Counted from the stretch's first letter, positions 1 through 9,163 are shown. The stretch: 64,000 nucleotides of DNA from Betaproteobacteria bacterium UKL13-2 (GCA_001602455.1 CP012157.1:553733-617732); one strand, 5' to 3'. A program made the numbers and translations. Notes: generated by a model not told the origin, from the sequence alone.

Positions 1-497
1 TTCGCGCGGTTAAGCAAAGCGTGAAAATTCCCGTCGTGGCCAATGGCGACATCGATTCGCCCGAGAAGGCGAAACACGTCCTCGCATTTACCGGCGCGGA
101 CGCCGTCATGATCGGCCGCGCAGCGCAAGGGCGCCCGTGGGTCTTCCGCGACATCGCGTGGTATCTGAAAACCGGCACGCACCTTGCGCCACCCACCATT
201 CAAGAAGTGACATCGATTGTGCGCGAGCATCTTGAGAATTTGTATGCGTTCTACGGTGAGCAAAAGGGATACCGCATCGCGCGTAAACACATTGGCTGGC
301 TCGTCGCAAAAGACGGCATGCATGCGCCAAATGGCGAAGCATTCCGGCAGGAAATGAATCAAATTGAAAACACCGCAGCACAGATTTGTGCAGTACTGAA
401 GTACCTCGCAACACTGGAATCCCAAGGTCATGTATTCTTTGACTTCGGCTTTCCAAAAAGTCCGGCAACCGCAGACCAATTGCAGTCAGCGGCGTAG
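1..497 (+). CDS. dusB: tRNA-dihydrouridine synthase B, C-terminal part (cut by window start)
   Basis: The frame is open from base 3 and carries about 164 residues of the C-terminal part of a DusB-type flavoenzyme, which reduces uridine to dihydrouridine in the tRNA D-loop using FMN and NADPH. Visible motifs are the FMN-phosphate loop around 'VANGDI' and 'GADAVMIGRAAQGRPW', followed by the helical tRNA-binding domain containing 'GYRIARKHIGWL'. The catalytic Cys lies upstream of the window. The dusB-fis pair, here separated by 29 bp, is the classic proteobacterial arrangement, which supports DusB over DusA or DusC. Family assignment is firm; the gene is truncated only by the window edge. Confidence 0.95.
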   Translation, partial: RAVKQSVKIPVVANGDIDSPEKAKHVLAFTGADAVMIGRAAQGRPWVFRDIAWYLKTGTHLAPPTIQEVTSIVREHLENLYAFYGEQKGYRIARKHIGWLVAKDGMHAPNGEAFRQEMNQIENTAAQICAVLKYLATLESQGHVFFDFGFPKSPATADQLQSAA

Positions 498-526
498 AAA
501 TAAGAACAGGCAATCTAAGGAAAAGC

Positions 527-796
527 ATGACTAGGGAACCACGAGGCCACTTATTGGAAAACAGTGGTGATAGCGAACTATCTGCTTGCGTTCGCAAAAT
601 GATGAAGCAGTATTTCAAAGATTTAGATGGTGAAGAAGCATCGAACATTTATGACATGGTGGTCGCCAATGTTGAGCGCCCGCTGCTCGAAGTGGTGATG
701 CACCAAGCGCGTGGCAACCAAACCCGTGCGGCGGATCTCCTTGGGCTGAACCGCAATACGCTGCGAAAGAAGCTCAGTCAGCACGGCATCGAGTAA
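527..796 (+). CDS. fis: Fis family nucleoid-associated DNA-binding protein
   Basis: An 89-residue protein, close to the roughly 80-98 residues usual for Fis. The C-terminal helix-turn-helix is clear at about residues 64-86 ('GNQTRAADLLGLNRNTLRKK'), preceded by the dimerising helices with 'VERPLLEVVMHQARG'. Fis dimers bend DNA and modulate rRNA, tRNA and growth-rate-dependent promoters. The gene lies 29 bp downstream of dusB and 12 bp upstream of the purH frame, so the three are likely co-transcribed. The acidic, poorly conserved N-terminus is typical of betaproteobacterial Fis. Confidence 0.95.
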   Translation: MTREPRGHLLENSGDSELSACVRKMMKQYFKDLDGEEASNIYDMVVANVERPLLEVVMHQARGNQTRAADLLGLNRNTLRKKLSQHGIE

Positions 797-808
797 GCGA
801 AGATATCA

Positions 809-844
809 ATGCACATGCACATGCACATGCAAATGCAAATGCAC
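809..844 (+). repeat. Hexanucleotide microsatellite over the purH start
   Basis: Six tandem units, ATGCAC x3, ATGCAA x2 and ATGCAC x1, lie in frame and each supplies a potential ATG start. Unit number could change by slippage without shifting the frame, altering the number of initiation codons and a Met-His/Gln N-terminal tail. Confidence 0.8.
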
Positions 845-2407
845 ACCATCAAACGCGCACTCATTAGTGTTTCTGACAAAACCGGGGTTCTCGCCCTCGC
901 GAAGTACCTTGCCGAACATGGTGTTGAGATACTTTCCACCGGCGGTACCGCGAAGTTATTGAGCGACAACGGCATTAACGTCGTTGAGGTCGGCGAGTAC
1001 ACTGGCTTTCCAGAAATGATGGATGGCCGGGTCAAGACGCTTCACCCGAAAGTACACGGCGGCATCTTGGCGCGGCGTGATCTTGCGCACCATAAATCGG
1101 CGATGCAAAAGCACGACATCCCGCCGATCGACATGGTGGTGGTGAACTTGTACCCATTTGCGGCCACGATCGCGAAGCCCGGTGTGACCTTTGACGACGC
1201 CATTGAGAACATCGATATTGGCGGCCCGGCGATGGTACGCGCCTCCGCAAAAAATCATGAATTTGTGGCGATCATCACCGATGCGGGAGACTATCCACAC
1301 ATCATTGCGGAGATGAAAGCCAACGATGGCGCGCTGTCGGGTAGCACTCGCCTAGAACTCGCCAAGCGTGCATTCGCGCATACGGCCGAGTACGACGGCA
1401 TGATTAGCACCTACTTATCCTCGCTTGTCATCGATGCTGACGGCAGCGCAACACGTCGCACCTTCCCAGAAAAGCTCCACCTCACGTTTAGTAAAGCGCA
1501 GGACCTGCGGTATGGCGAAAACCCCCACCAAGACGCGGCGTTTTATGTTGAAAAACATCCGGCGGCTGGGACACTCGCAAACTATCAGCAGCTCCAGGGA
1601 AAAGAGCTGTCATACAACAATATCGCCGATGCAGATGCGGCGTGGCAGTGCTGCCGTAGCTTTGAAGTTCCGGCCTGTGTCATCGTCAAACACGCCAACC
1701 CATGCGGCGTCGCAATCGCGCACGAGCCCTTAGTGGCGTACCAACGTGCGTTTGCGACCGACCCCACATCGGCGTTCGGCGGCATCATCGCGTTCAACCG
1801 CGAAGTCGACGGCGCAACCGCCGAGGCAGTCTCCAAACAGTTTGTGGAAGTGTTGTTGGCGCCGTCTTTCAGCCCGGCAGCGCTGCAAGTCTTCAGGCCT
1901 AAGCAGAACGTGCGGCTGTTGACCATTCCAGTTGCGGCGATGGTTAATGACGTTGATATGAAGCGGGTTGGTGGCGGGCTGTTGGTGCAGTCGTCCGATG
2001 ACTTTGATGTCTCGGAGTTGCGCGTGGTCTCCAAGCGCCACCCGTCCCGCACAGAAATGAACGACCTCATTTTCGCTTTCCGCGTCGCCAAGTTTGTGAA
2101 GTCCAACGCGATTGTGTTCTGCCAAGACGGCATGACGCTCGCTGTCGGTGCCGGGCAAATGAGCCGCGTGGACTCGACCAAAATCGCTGCCATCAAGGCG
2201 AAGAATGCCGGCCTTTCGCTCAAGGGGGCGGTCGCGGCGTCGGATGCGTTTTTCCCGTTCCGCGATGGTCTGGATGTCATCGCCAACGCAGGTGCCTCGG
2301 CGGTGATCCAACCCGGTGGCTCGATGCGCGATGATGAAGTCATCAAAGCGGCTGATGAGCACGGTGTCGCGATGGTGCTCACGGGGATGCGGCACTTCCG
2401 TCACTAG
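809..2407 (+). CDS. purH: Bifunctional AICAR transformylase / IMP cyclohydrolase
   Basis: PurH catalyses the last two steps of de novo IMP synthesis. The N-terminal MGS-like cyclohydrolase domain begins with '[14 protein letters not shown]', and the AICAR transformylase domain carries the signature 'KHANPCG' near residue 293. The frame from 809 gives 532 residues, but its first 11 are encoded by a hexamer repeat (ATGCAC/ATGCAA) containing six in-frame ATGs. The ATG at 839 would give 522 residues and the usual family N-terminus. No strong Shine-Dalgarno separates these choices; only a weak purine-rich stretch precedes 809. In related genomes purD commonly follows; here three unrelated genes intervene. 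Confidence 0.95.
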   Translation: MHMHMHMQMQMHTIKRALISVSDKTGVLALAKYLAEHGVEILSTGGTAKLLSDNGINVVEVGEYTGFPEMMDGRVKTLHPKVHGGILARRDLAHHKSAMQKHDIPPIDMVVVNLYPFAATIAKPGVTFDDAIENIDIGGPAMVRASAKNHEFVAIITDAGDYPHIIAEMKANDGALSGSTRLELAKRAFAHTAEYDGMISTYLSSLVIDADGSATRRTFPEKLHLTFSKAQDLRYGENPHQDAAFYVEKHPAAGTLANYQQLQGKELSYNNIADADAAWQCCRSFEVPACVIVKHANPCGVAIAHEPLVAYQRAFATDPTSAFGGIIAFNREVDGATAEAVSKQFVEVLLAPSFSPAALQVFRPKQNVRLLTIPVAAMVNDVDMKRVGGGLLVQSSDDFDVSELRVVSKRHPSRTEMNDLIFAFRVAKFVKSNAIVFCQDGMTLAVGAGQMSRVDSTKIAAIKAKNAGLSLKGAVAASDAFFPFRDGLDVIANAGASAVIQPGGSMRDDEVIKAADEHGVAMVLTGMRHFRH

Positions 2408-2470
2408 TCGTCACGCCTTCCCGAACACTTGCTGCGGCAGTACCCGCGCATCACTTAGAATAGCTACTCC

Positions 2471-3565
2471 ATGAGAGAGCTTGAATACATCACTATCGCG
2501 GGCTTCAAATCCATCAAGGCTGTCAAGCTGCCGCTTACACGCCTTAACCTTGTCATAGGTGGCAATGGTGTCGGCAAGTCAAACCTCGTGAACAGCTTTC
2601 GCTTTCTTCACGATATTTACTGGGGTCAACTTCAAACGCTTTCAGCGTCTGGCAATCCCGCAACCTATTTTTTTCACGGCCCCAAAGTTACCAAGTCGAT
2701 TGCGCTAAAACTTCGATTTGTTGAGAACGCATACAAGACTGCGAACGAGTACGACGTGCGGATTGGCTACGGCGAAGCAGGACTATTCGTCACCTCGGAA
2801 GAGGTCGGCTTCCAGGATATGAGCCAATATCCAAGTCCTTACACGGAGACGTTGGGCATGGGTGCCGCGAAAGAGTCTGTGCTCCGACAATCTAAAAAGC
2901 GGGTCGCTCGCTACGTATCAGAAGACATAGCAAATTATCGTGTCTACCATTTTCATGACACTAGCCGCACTGCCAGCGTAAAGCAGCCCTGCAAGATTGA
3001 CGACAACCGTACCCTTGCATCTGACGCAGCGAATCTAGCGCCGATGCTGAAACTATTTCAGGCAAAGCATCCGAATAATTTTGCGTTGATTGAAGGCACA
3101 ATCAAGCAAATCGCTCCATTTTTTGACGGATTCGTACTTGAACCCCTCAAGGCAAATCCCGAGATGATCAAGCTCGAATGGCGCGAGAAGGGGTCGGACG
3201 ACTACATGGATGGCCATTCCTTATCGGATGGAACGCTGCGCTTCATGTGTTTAGCGACGTTGCTGCTTCAGCCAGATTTACCTCGTCTAATTTTGCTAGA
3301 TGAGCCCGAGCTAGGTTTGCACCCTGCGGCTATCCAAGTACTTGCCTCTCTCCTTAGAGCAGCATCCCAACGGTCCCAAATCCTCCTTGCGACGCAGTCG
3401 GTGACGCTGATAAATCAGTTTGATCCGGAAGACGTTGTTGTCGCGGACCGCAAAGACGGCGGAACTACCTTCACTCGACTTTCGAGCGAGACGTTCTCAA
3501 ATTGGCTTGACGAGTACTCTATCGGCGAGCTCTGGGAAAAAAATCTTATTGGCGGCAGACCCTGA
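2471..3565 (+). CDS. AAA/ABC-type ATPase (OLD/SMC-like), putative defence ATPase
   Basis: A 364-residue ATPase of the AAA_15/AAA_21 (OLD/RecF/SMC-like) type. It opens with 'ITIAGFKSIKAVKLPL', the typical beta strand before the Walker A loop 'GGNGVGKSNL' (residues about 30-39). A signature-like 'LSDGT' and the Walker B 'LILLDEPELGLHP' (from about 272) follow, with 'ATQS' as the H-loop region. The next gene, a DUF4276 protein, begins in the stop codon (TGATG), so the two are translationally coupled. ATPases of this class paired with TOPRIM-like effectors include OLD, Gabija and PARIS; a sensor/effector antiphage role is inferred from that architecture and the adjoining restriction gene. It interrupts the purH-purD neighbourhood. 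Confidence 0.85.
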   Translation: MRELEYITIAGFKSIKAVKLPLTRLNLVIGGNGVGKSNLVNSFRFLHDIYWGQLQTLSASGNPATYFFHGPKVTKSIALKLRFVENAYKTANEYDVRIGYGEAGLFVTSEEVGFQDMSQYPSPYTETLGMGAAKESVLRQSKKRVARYVSEDIANYRVYHFHDTSRTASVKQPCKIDDNRTLASDAANLAPMLKLFQAKHPNNFALIEGTIKQIAPFFDGFVLEPLKANPEMIKLEWREKGSDDYMDGHSLSDGTLRFMCLATLLLQPDLPRLILLDEPELGLHPAAIQVLASLLRAASQRSQILLATQSVTLINQFDPEDVVVADRKDGGTTFTRLSSETFSNWLDEYSIGELWEKNLIGGRP

Positions 3566-4230
3566 TGAAGCGCGTGCTCATTCTGGTCGAAGGCCAGACT
3601 GAAGAAGTATTTGTCAAGCAGGTTCTCGCGCCTCACCTTTTGACTCAAGACATCGCAATTACGCCAACCATCGTGACAACAAAGCGTGTGGTTTCAGGCC
3701 CGCACCACAAAGGCGGCGGTGATTTCTCGAAGTTTGAAGGCAACCTTAGGCGTCTATTTGGAGACTCAAACGCAGTAGCGATCACCACGCTATATGACTA
3801 CTACGCCTTTCCCTCAAATTTTCCGAACGGGTTTCCTATTTCCACACCGCCGACGCCTGGACGTGGATATTCTGGCGCTAGCAGTATTGAAATTGCGCTA
3901 TCCAGCTACTTTCAAGAGCCGCGTTTTAGGCCGTATCTGCATATGCATGAGTTTGAAGGATTCTTGTTTGTTGACCCCATCATCACGGCGAAGAGTCTTT
4001 TCGACGACTCGCTAGGTCCAAAATTAAGCACCGAACGCGGCAATGCCGGCAGTGCGGAAGAGATAAACGACGGGATACAAACCGCACCCTCGAAGCGAAT
4101 CAGGCGTCTGGCCCCGTCGTACGCCAAGGCGCTCCATGGACCTGCAATTACAGCTGCTATCGGACTCGCAAGGCTACGGGCTGACTGCCCAAAGTTCAAT
4201 CGCTGGGTAAACTCGCTAGAAAACCTTTAG
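3565..4230 (+). CDS. DUF4276 family protein, putative TOPRIM-like effector
   Basis: A 221-residue protein matching the DUF4276 pattern: N-terminal 'LVEGQTEEVFV', then 'TTLYDYYAFP', then 'HMHEFEGFLF'. The conserved Glu after the first beta strand and the later Asp/Glu motifs resemble a metal-binding TOPRIM fold, as in nucleases of OLD-type pairs; that structural reading is inference. The gene overlaps the ATPase stop codon by one base and ends about 150 bp before the restriction-modification gene, with a perfect inverted repeat between. It probably acts with the ATPase as a two-gene antiphage unit. No signal peptide or membrane segment is visible. Confidence 0.8.
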   Translation: MKRVLILVEGQTEEVFVKQVLAPHLLTQDIAITPTIVTTKRVVSGPHHKGGGDFSKFEGNLRRLFGDSNAVAITTLYDYYAFPSNFPNGFPISTPPTPGRGYSGASSIEIALSSYFQEPRFRPYLHMHEFEGFLFVDPIITAKSLFDDSLGPKLSTERGNAGSAEEINDGIQTAPSKRIRRLAPSYAKALHGPAITAAIGLARLRADCPKFNRWVNSLENL

Positions 4231-4233
4231 CCG

Positions 4234-4287
4234 GCCGAATGACGGGCATTTCCAGCCAAAAATGCCTGAAAATGCCCGTCATTCGGC
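4234..4287. repeat. Perfect 18-bp inverted repeat (hairpin), REP-like
   Basis: Bases 4234-4251 and 4270-4287 are exact reverse complements separated by 18 bp. It follows the DUF4276 stop and could terminate that transcript, but no T-tract follows the stem. Related sequence occurs at 9096-9131 and 13597-13635, so it may be a REP-like repeat rather than a dedicated terminator. Confidence 0.75.
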
Positions 4288-4381
4288 GACTTTCACTTTC
4301 GGGAAACACGCGTGCCAGAACTTCATTGGTTAGGTGACACCGACGCAAAACGCGCTTCGTTGCGCGATAGGAGAGACGCGT

Positions 4382-7300
4382 TTGTTTGATGCCTATCTAA
4401 AATCTGTCACCTCCGCGCTCAAACGGGGCGACGCGACTGAGCATACCCATCGGCCGGCATTGAAGACGCTGGTCGAATCTTTCTCCAAAAACATTACTGC
4501 CACCAACGAACCCAAGCGCATCGCCTGTGGCGCGCCCGACTACATCATCACAAAAGGGGTTACGCCTGTTGGCTACATTGAAGCCAAGGACGTGAATGTC
4601 GATCTAGACGATACTGAGGACGGCGAGCAACTCAAGCGCTACCGTGCAAGTCTGCGGAACCTTATCCTGACCGACTACCTTGAGTTCCGCTACTACCGCA
4701 ATGGCATTCCCGCGCTTACCGCCAAGCTGGGAAAGTGGCAAAAGAACGGCGTTTTCAAAAAGGCCGTTGACGGTGAGAAGCAGGTCGCGGATCTCTTCAA
4801 GGCATTCCTCGACGCCGAAGTTGAATCTGTCGGTAGCCCGCGCGAGCTTGCGAAGAAGATGGCGCAACTTGCACGCATGATTCACGACCTGATCGCAAAT
4901 GCGTTCACTGACGAAGGTGATCGTGGCGATTTGCATGCCCAGTATGAAGGCTTCAAGCAGGTCTTGATTGCTGATCTCACGCCTGCACAGTTCGCGGACA
5001 TGTACGCGCAGACCATCTGCTACGGCCTCTTCGCTGCGCGCTGCAATCACAACCGCACACACGGCGCATTTACGCGCGATGCTGCTGCGCGCGATTTGCC
5101 GAAGACCAACCCTTTCCTGCGCAAAGTGTTTCAAGAGATCGCTGGTCACAATCTGGACGACCGTATCGCTTGGGCCGTTGACGATCTTGTATTGCTGCTG
5201 GATCGCGCAGACATGAGTGCGATTCTGGAAGATTTCGGCAAAGCCACGCGTCAGGAAGACCCCGTCGTTCACTTCTACGAAACGTTCCTGGCCGCCTACG
5301 ACCCCAAGCTCCGCGAAACACGCGGTGTTTACTACACGCCAGAACCAGTCGTGAGTTACATCGTCCGTTCGGTCGATGCGATTTTGAAGCGCGATTTCGG
5401 TTTGAAAGCAGGTTTAGCGGATTCCAGCAAAGTCAAAATCAAAGTCGGCACCGGCAAAGCCAAAGACAAATCCAGCAAAGAGAAACTCGAAGAACGCGAA
5501 GTGCATCGCGTGCAGATTCTTGACCCAGCAACAGGCACGGGTACATTCCTTTACGCCGTAATCGAGCAAATTCGTGAATCGTTCAAAGGCAATGCTGGCA
5601 TGTGGCCGGGCTATGTTGCGGAGCATTTGCTGCCGCGCATTTACGGCTTCGAGCTACTGATCGCGCCCTACGCGGTCGCACACATGAAGCTCGGCCTCCA
5701 ACTGAAGGACAGCGGCTACGATTTTGAATCCGATGAACGCCTGCGCGTTTATCTGACCAATACGCTTGAAGAGGCGCATGAACTAACGGGCCTACCGCTC
5801 TTTGCGCAAGCAATCGCACAGGAGGCAGCCAGCGCATCATCCGTAAAGAAAGATGCGCCGATTATGGTTGTAGTTGGCAACCCGCCTTACGCAGGCTTTA
5901 GCCAGAATTCCGGCGAATGGATTAAGACTTTGGTCGAAGACTACAAGCGCGAGTCCACAGGGCAACCGCTAAAGGAACATCGAAACTGGCTAGGAAATGA
6001 CTACATCAAGTTTATTCGGTTCGCCCAGTGGAGAGTTACTCAAACTGGCTACGGGGTAGTTGGCTACATTACGGACAACAGCTACATCGATGCCCCTACT
6101 GCTCGCGGCATGCGGTATCACTTGATGACAGAGTTCGATGACATCTTTGTCTTGAATCTGCACGGCAACATTAATCGTCGAACCAAGACCCCTGACGGTC
6201 AAAACGACGGCAACGTCTTCGATATCACTCAGGGTGTCGCGGTATTACTTCTTGTGCGACGACATGGCAGCAAACGCAAACTAGCCAAGGTGCATTACGC
6301 TGACCTTTGGGGCGGGCGCGAAGCAAAGTATCAATGGCTTTCGGAGAAAGAAGTCGGCACAACAAATTGGGAAAGCGCGACGCCATGCGCCCCAAAATTC
6401 GACTTCTTACCCGTCAAAGATGCTGGCATTGCGAAGGAATATTCGCTCATTCCAATGGCATTAAACAAATGTTTTGCTGTGGGTGGCCTCGGGATCCAAT
6501 CCTCCAGAGATCATCTCGTATCAGCGTTTAGTGAGAAAGAATTGCTCGCGAAAATTAGCGAATTCGTTTCCGACCAAACAGATGAAGAGATTCGGCACAA
6601 GTTTTTTGATGGGAAAAAAGTTGCAAGCTACCTTCCAGGCGATACCCGGCAGTGGTCACTCAGTGAGGCCCGGCGTATTCTCAAAAAGCGCGCTTGGAAG
6701 TCTGAAATCACGAACTGGCTTTATCGACCATTTGATACACGGCCAATTCTTTTTGATAGCAGCATGATTGATTGGCCACGACCCGAGGTGACCGGACACT
6801 TATTGCAAGCCAACTTGTGTTTGCTTGCCAATCGACAGACAAAGGAAGATTTTGCTGTCTTCGTCGCGAACGGCTTGGTGGAGCGAAAAATTGCCGCCGT
6901 TTACGACGGCAGTACTGCATTTCCGCTTTGGCTCTACCCGCAGGTAAAGAAAGACTTATTACAAGAACCAAGCGGTGAACGACAAGTTAACCTCTCAGCA
7001 GGATTCCTCGCTGAAATCAAATCCAAGATCAGTCGAGCTGACCCTGAACAGATCTTTTTTTACCTTTATGCAATCCTCTATTCGCCCAGCTACCGCACTC
7101 GTTACTCGGAATTCTTAAAACGAGATTTCCCAAGAGTACCAATCACGAGCGATACCGCTCTTTTCGCCAAGCTCGCCAAACTTGGTGAACGATTGGTCGC
7201 GCTGCATTTAATGAAAGGTGAGACCGACGAGATTTCTCGCTTTCCAGTCGCAGGCAGCAATGAGGTCACCAAGGTGGAGTTCACTACCGCCGCACAGGCT

Positions 7301-7594
7301 GAGCTAATTGAAGGGGTCGGCCCTAAGCAGCGAAAGTCGGCAGCGCCACCTCAAACGAATTTAGGGCGGGTGTATATCAACAAGGATCAGTATTTTGACG
7401 ATGTACCGGCGGAGGTCTGGGAGTACCACATCGGCGGGTATCAGGTCTGCCAGAAATGGCTGAAAGACCGCAAGGGACGCCAGCTCTCGTACGACGACAT
7501 CAAGCACTATCAGGGCATCATTGCGGCACTTGCTGAGACGATAACGCTGCAAGGTTTGATTGACGAAGCCATCCCGAGCTGGCCGTTGCAATAA
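4382..7594 (+). CDS. Fused restriction-modification enzyme, type IIG / type ISP-like, without helicase
   Basis: A single-chain restriction-modification enzyme of about 1070 residues. The N-terminus has a PD-(D/E)xK nuclease signature, 'GAPDYIITKG' followed by 'GYIEAKD' (about residues 51-71). The gamma-class N6-adenine methyltransferase shows motif I 'DPATGTGTFLY' (about 381) and motif IV 'NPPY' (about 500). The C-terminus resembles the type ISP specificity domain ('EVWEYHIGGYQVCQKWLKDR'). No superfamily II helicase lies between nuclease and methylase, so it is nearer type IIG than LlaBIII-type ISP. An upstream GTG at 4334 is in frame, but TTG at 4382 has an AGGAGAG Shine-Dalgarno 6 bp before it and is preferred. 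Recognition site unknown. It forms a defence block with the preceding two genes. Confidence 0.88.
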   Translation: MFDAYLKSVTSALKRGDATEHTHRPALKTLVESFSKNITATNEPKRIACGAPDYIITKGVTPVGYIEAKDVNVDLDDTEDGEQLKRYRASLRNLILTDYLEFRYYRNGIPALTAKLGKWQKNGVFKKAVDGEKQVADLFKAFLDAEVESVGSPRELAKKMAQLARMIHDLIANAFTDEGDRGDLHAQYEGFKQVLIADLTPAQFADMYAQTICYGLFAARCNHNRTHGAFTRDAAARDLPKTNPFLRKVFQEIAGHNLDDRIAWAVDDLVLLLDRADMSAILEDFGKATRQEDPVVHFYETFLAAYDPKLRETRGVYYTPEPVVSYIVRSVDAILKRDFGLKAGLADSSKVKIKVGTGKAKDKSSKEKLEEREVHRVQILDPATGTGTFLYAVIEQIRESFKGNAGMWPGYVAEHLLPRIYGFELLIAPYAVAHMKLGLQLKDSGYDFESDERLRVYLTNTLEEAHELTGLPLFAQAIAQEAASASSVKKDAPIMVVVGNPPYAGFSQNSGEWIKTLVEDYKRESTGQPLKEHRNWLGNDYIKFIRFAQWRVTQTGYGVVGYITDNSYIDAPTARGMRYHLMTEFDDIFVLNLHGNINRRTKTPDGQNDGNVFDITQGVAVLLLVRRHGSKRKLAKVHYADLWGGREAKYQWLSEKEVGTTNWESATPCAPKFDFLPVKDAGIAKEYSLIPMALNKCFAVGGLGIQSSRDHLVSAFSEKELLAKISEFVSDQTDEEIRHKFFDGKKVASYLPGDTRQWSLSEARRILKKRAWKSEITNWLYRPFDTRPILFDSSMIDWPRPEVTGHLLQANLCLLANRQTKEDFAVFVANGLVERKIAAVYDGSTAFPLWLYPQVKKDLLQEPSGERQVNLSAGFLAEIKSKISRADPEQIFFYLYAILYSPSYRTRYSEFLKRDFPRVPITSDTALFAKLAKLGERLVALHLMKGETDEISRFPVAGSNEVTKVEFTTAAQAELIEGVGPKQRKSAAPPQTNLGRVYINKDQYFDDVPAEVWEYHIGGYQVCQKWLKDRKGRQLSYDDIKHYQGIIAALAETITLQGLIDEAIPSWPLQ

Positions 7595-7632
7595 GAATAT
7601 GAAAATTCAACTCGGCCAACTCTGAGATTTTT

Positions 7633-8904
7633 ATGAAACTCCTCGTCATCGGTTCCGGCGGTCGCGAGCACGCACTCGCGTGGCGCCTCGCGCAAAACAA
7701 ACGTGTGCAATGCGTTTACGTCGCACCCGGCAACGCCGGCACGGCGACTGAAGAGGGCCTTATCAATATCAACATCAACATCACTGATATCGGTGAGTTG
7801 CTGGCGTTTGCAGAAAGAGAAGATATCCATCTCACGGTAGTGGGGCCGGAGGCACCGCTTGCTGCTGGTGTGGTCGATAACTTTCGCGCTGCGGGAAGAA
7901 AAATATTCGGCCCGACCAAAGCCGCGGCACAGCTTGAGTCGTCCAAAGATTTTGCCAAGCAGTTCATGGTGCGGCACCAAATCCCCACGGCGCACTATGC
8001 GACCTTTACCGACGGCAAACTTGCGCGTGAATATGTCGCGATACACGGTGCGCCGATTGTGGTGAAGGCCGATGGCCTCGCGGCGGGTAAAGGAGTGGTG
8101 GTCGCGATGACGAATGCCGAAGCAGTCTCAGCCATCAACACCATGCTGGGCACGGCAGAACACCCTATCGCGGGACGCGTGGTCATCGAAGAATTTATGG
8201 AAGGCGAAGAGGCGAGCTTCATTTGCATGTGCGACGGCAAATCCGCACTGCCCTTTGCATCGTCGCAAGACCACAAACGCATTTTTGATCACGACCAAGG
8301 CCCGAATACCGGTGGCATGGGTGCGTATTCGCCTGCACCGGTGGTGACACGCGAGGTGCACGCACGCGTGATGCGGGAAGTGATCAACCCCACGCTCAAG
8401 GGCATGGCTGCGGAAGGCATGCCGTTCACTGGCTTTCTCTACGCGGGGTTGATGATCGACCAGACCGGCAGGCCGCGTGTGGTGGAATTTAATGCGCGAA
8501 TGGGCGACCCGGAAACTCAGCCGATCATGATGCGATTGAAGAGTGATTTTTTGTCGCTCGTTGAGGCCGCCTTGGATCACAAGCTGGCGGATATCGATGC
8601 CGAATGGGATCGCCGCGCAGCGCTCGGCGTGGTAATGGCGGCGGGTAACTACCCTGATACGCCGCGCAAAGGGGATGTCATCTCCGGCTTGCCTGCATCG
8701 ACGGATGACGCGAAGGTTTTCCATGCGGGAACAACGAAACAAGACGGCAAGATCGTCACCGACGGCGGGCGCGTGCTTTGCGTCACGGCACTTGGCGACA
8801 CGGTGAAAATTGCCCAGCGCCGTGCTTATGAAACGCTCGACGGCATTCGGTTTGAGGGCATGCAGTACCGCAAAGACATCGGCTATCGCGCCATCAAACG
8901 CTAG
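7633..8904 (+). CDS. purD: Phosphoribosylamine-glycine ligase (GAR synthetase)
   Basis: PurD ligates glycine to phosphoribosylamine with ATP, the second step of purine synthesis. The 423-residue length matches the family. The N-terminus 'MKLLVIGSGGREHALAWRL' is diagnostic, and the ATP-grasp region includes 'VVKADGLAAGKGVVVA' and 'VEFNARMGDPETQ'. Residues 44-52 read INININITD, encoded by a short (ATCAAY) repeat at 7764-7782. The gene would normally follow purH; the 5.2 kb between them holds the defence block. It is followed by repeats and hemF. Confidence 0.97.
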   Translation: MKLLVIGSGGREHALAWRLAQNKRVQCVYVAPGNAGTATEEGLINININITDIGELLAFAEREDIHLTVVGPEAPLAAGVVDNFRAAGRKIFGPTKAAAQLESSKDFAKQFMVRHQIPTAHYATFTDGKLAREYVAIHGAPIVVKADGLAAGKGVVVAMTNAEAVSAINTMLGTAEHPIAGRVVIEEFMEGEEASFICMCDGKSALPFASSQDHKRIFDHDQGPNTGGMGAYSPAPVVTREVHARVMREVINPTLKGMAAEGMPFTGFLYAGLMIDQTGRPRVVEFNARMGDPETQPIMMRLKSDFLSLVEAALDHKLADIDAEWDRRAALGVVMAAGNYPDTPRKGDVISGLPASTDDAKVFHAGTTKQDGKIVTDGGRVLCVTALGDTVKIAQRRAYETLDGIRFEGMQYRKDIGYRAIKR

Positions 8905-8938
8905 CGCCGCATTACGACCGAATGGCTGCGCCGACCAG

Positions 8939-9077
8939 AAAAGGGCACTTCTATAAACCTGCTGCGTGGGAGAATTTCGCGCCTGCGGTGCTCGCCGCAC
9001 ACTGGGTACGTGTCCCGTGTTTGCCAAACCCGTCGGCATGAACTTCGCCCGCTCGCGACGGTGTCGAGAAGTCCCAA
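8939..9077. repeat. Fold-back repeat family B, copy 1
   Basis: An imperfect palindromic repeat of roughly 139 bp between purD and hemF. Its left end (AAAAGGGCACTTCT) is complementary to its right end (AGAAGTCCC). The core at 8959-8997, containing GAATTTCGCGCCTGCGGTGC, is nearly identical to the copy at 31000-31038. The 259-bp purD-hemF gap holds this element and the REP-like fragment at 9096-9131, and no gene. Confidence 0.75.
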
Positions 9078-9095
9078 AATGCAATCTGTCCAACA

Positions 9096-9131
9096 GACGG
9101 GCACTTTCAAGGCAAAATGCCTGAAACTCCG
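9096..9131. repeat. REP-like fragment (family C, left half)
   Basis: The segment begins GACGGGCA and later reads AAAATGCCTGAAA, matching the left arm and loop of the hairpin at 4234-4287. The right arm has been lost. Confidence 0.45.
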
Positions 9132-9163
9132 CTTCTTTCCTTGCGTTTCTAATCCTTCCAAAC

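Noticed and set aside
4382-7594. BREX PglX methyltransferase
   Set aside because: An N-terminal PD-ExK nuclease and ISP-like C-terminus are present and no other BREX genes are nearby.
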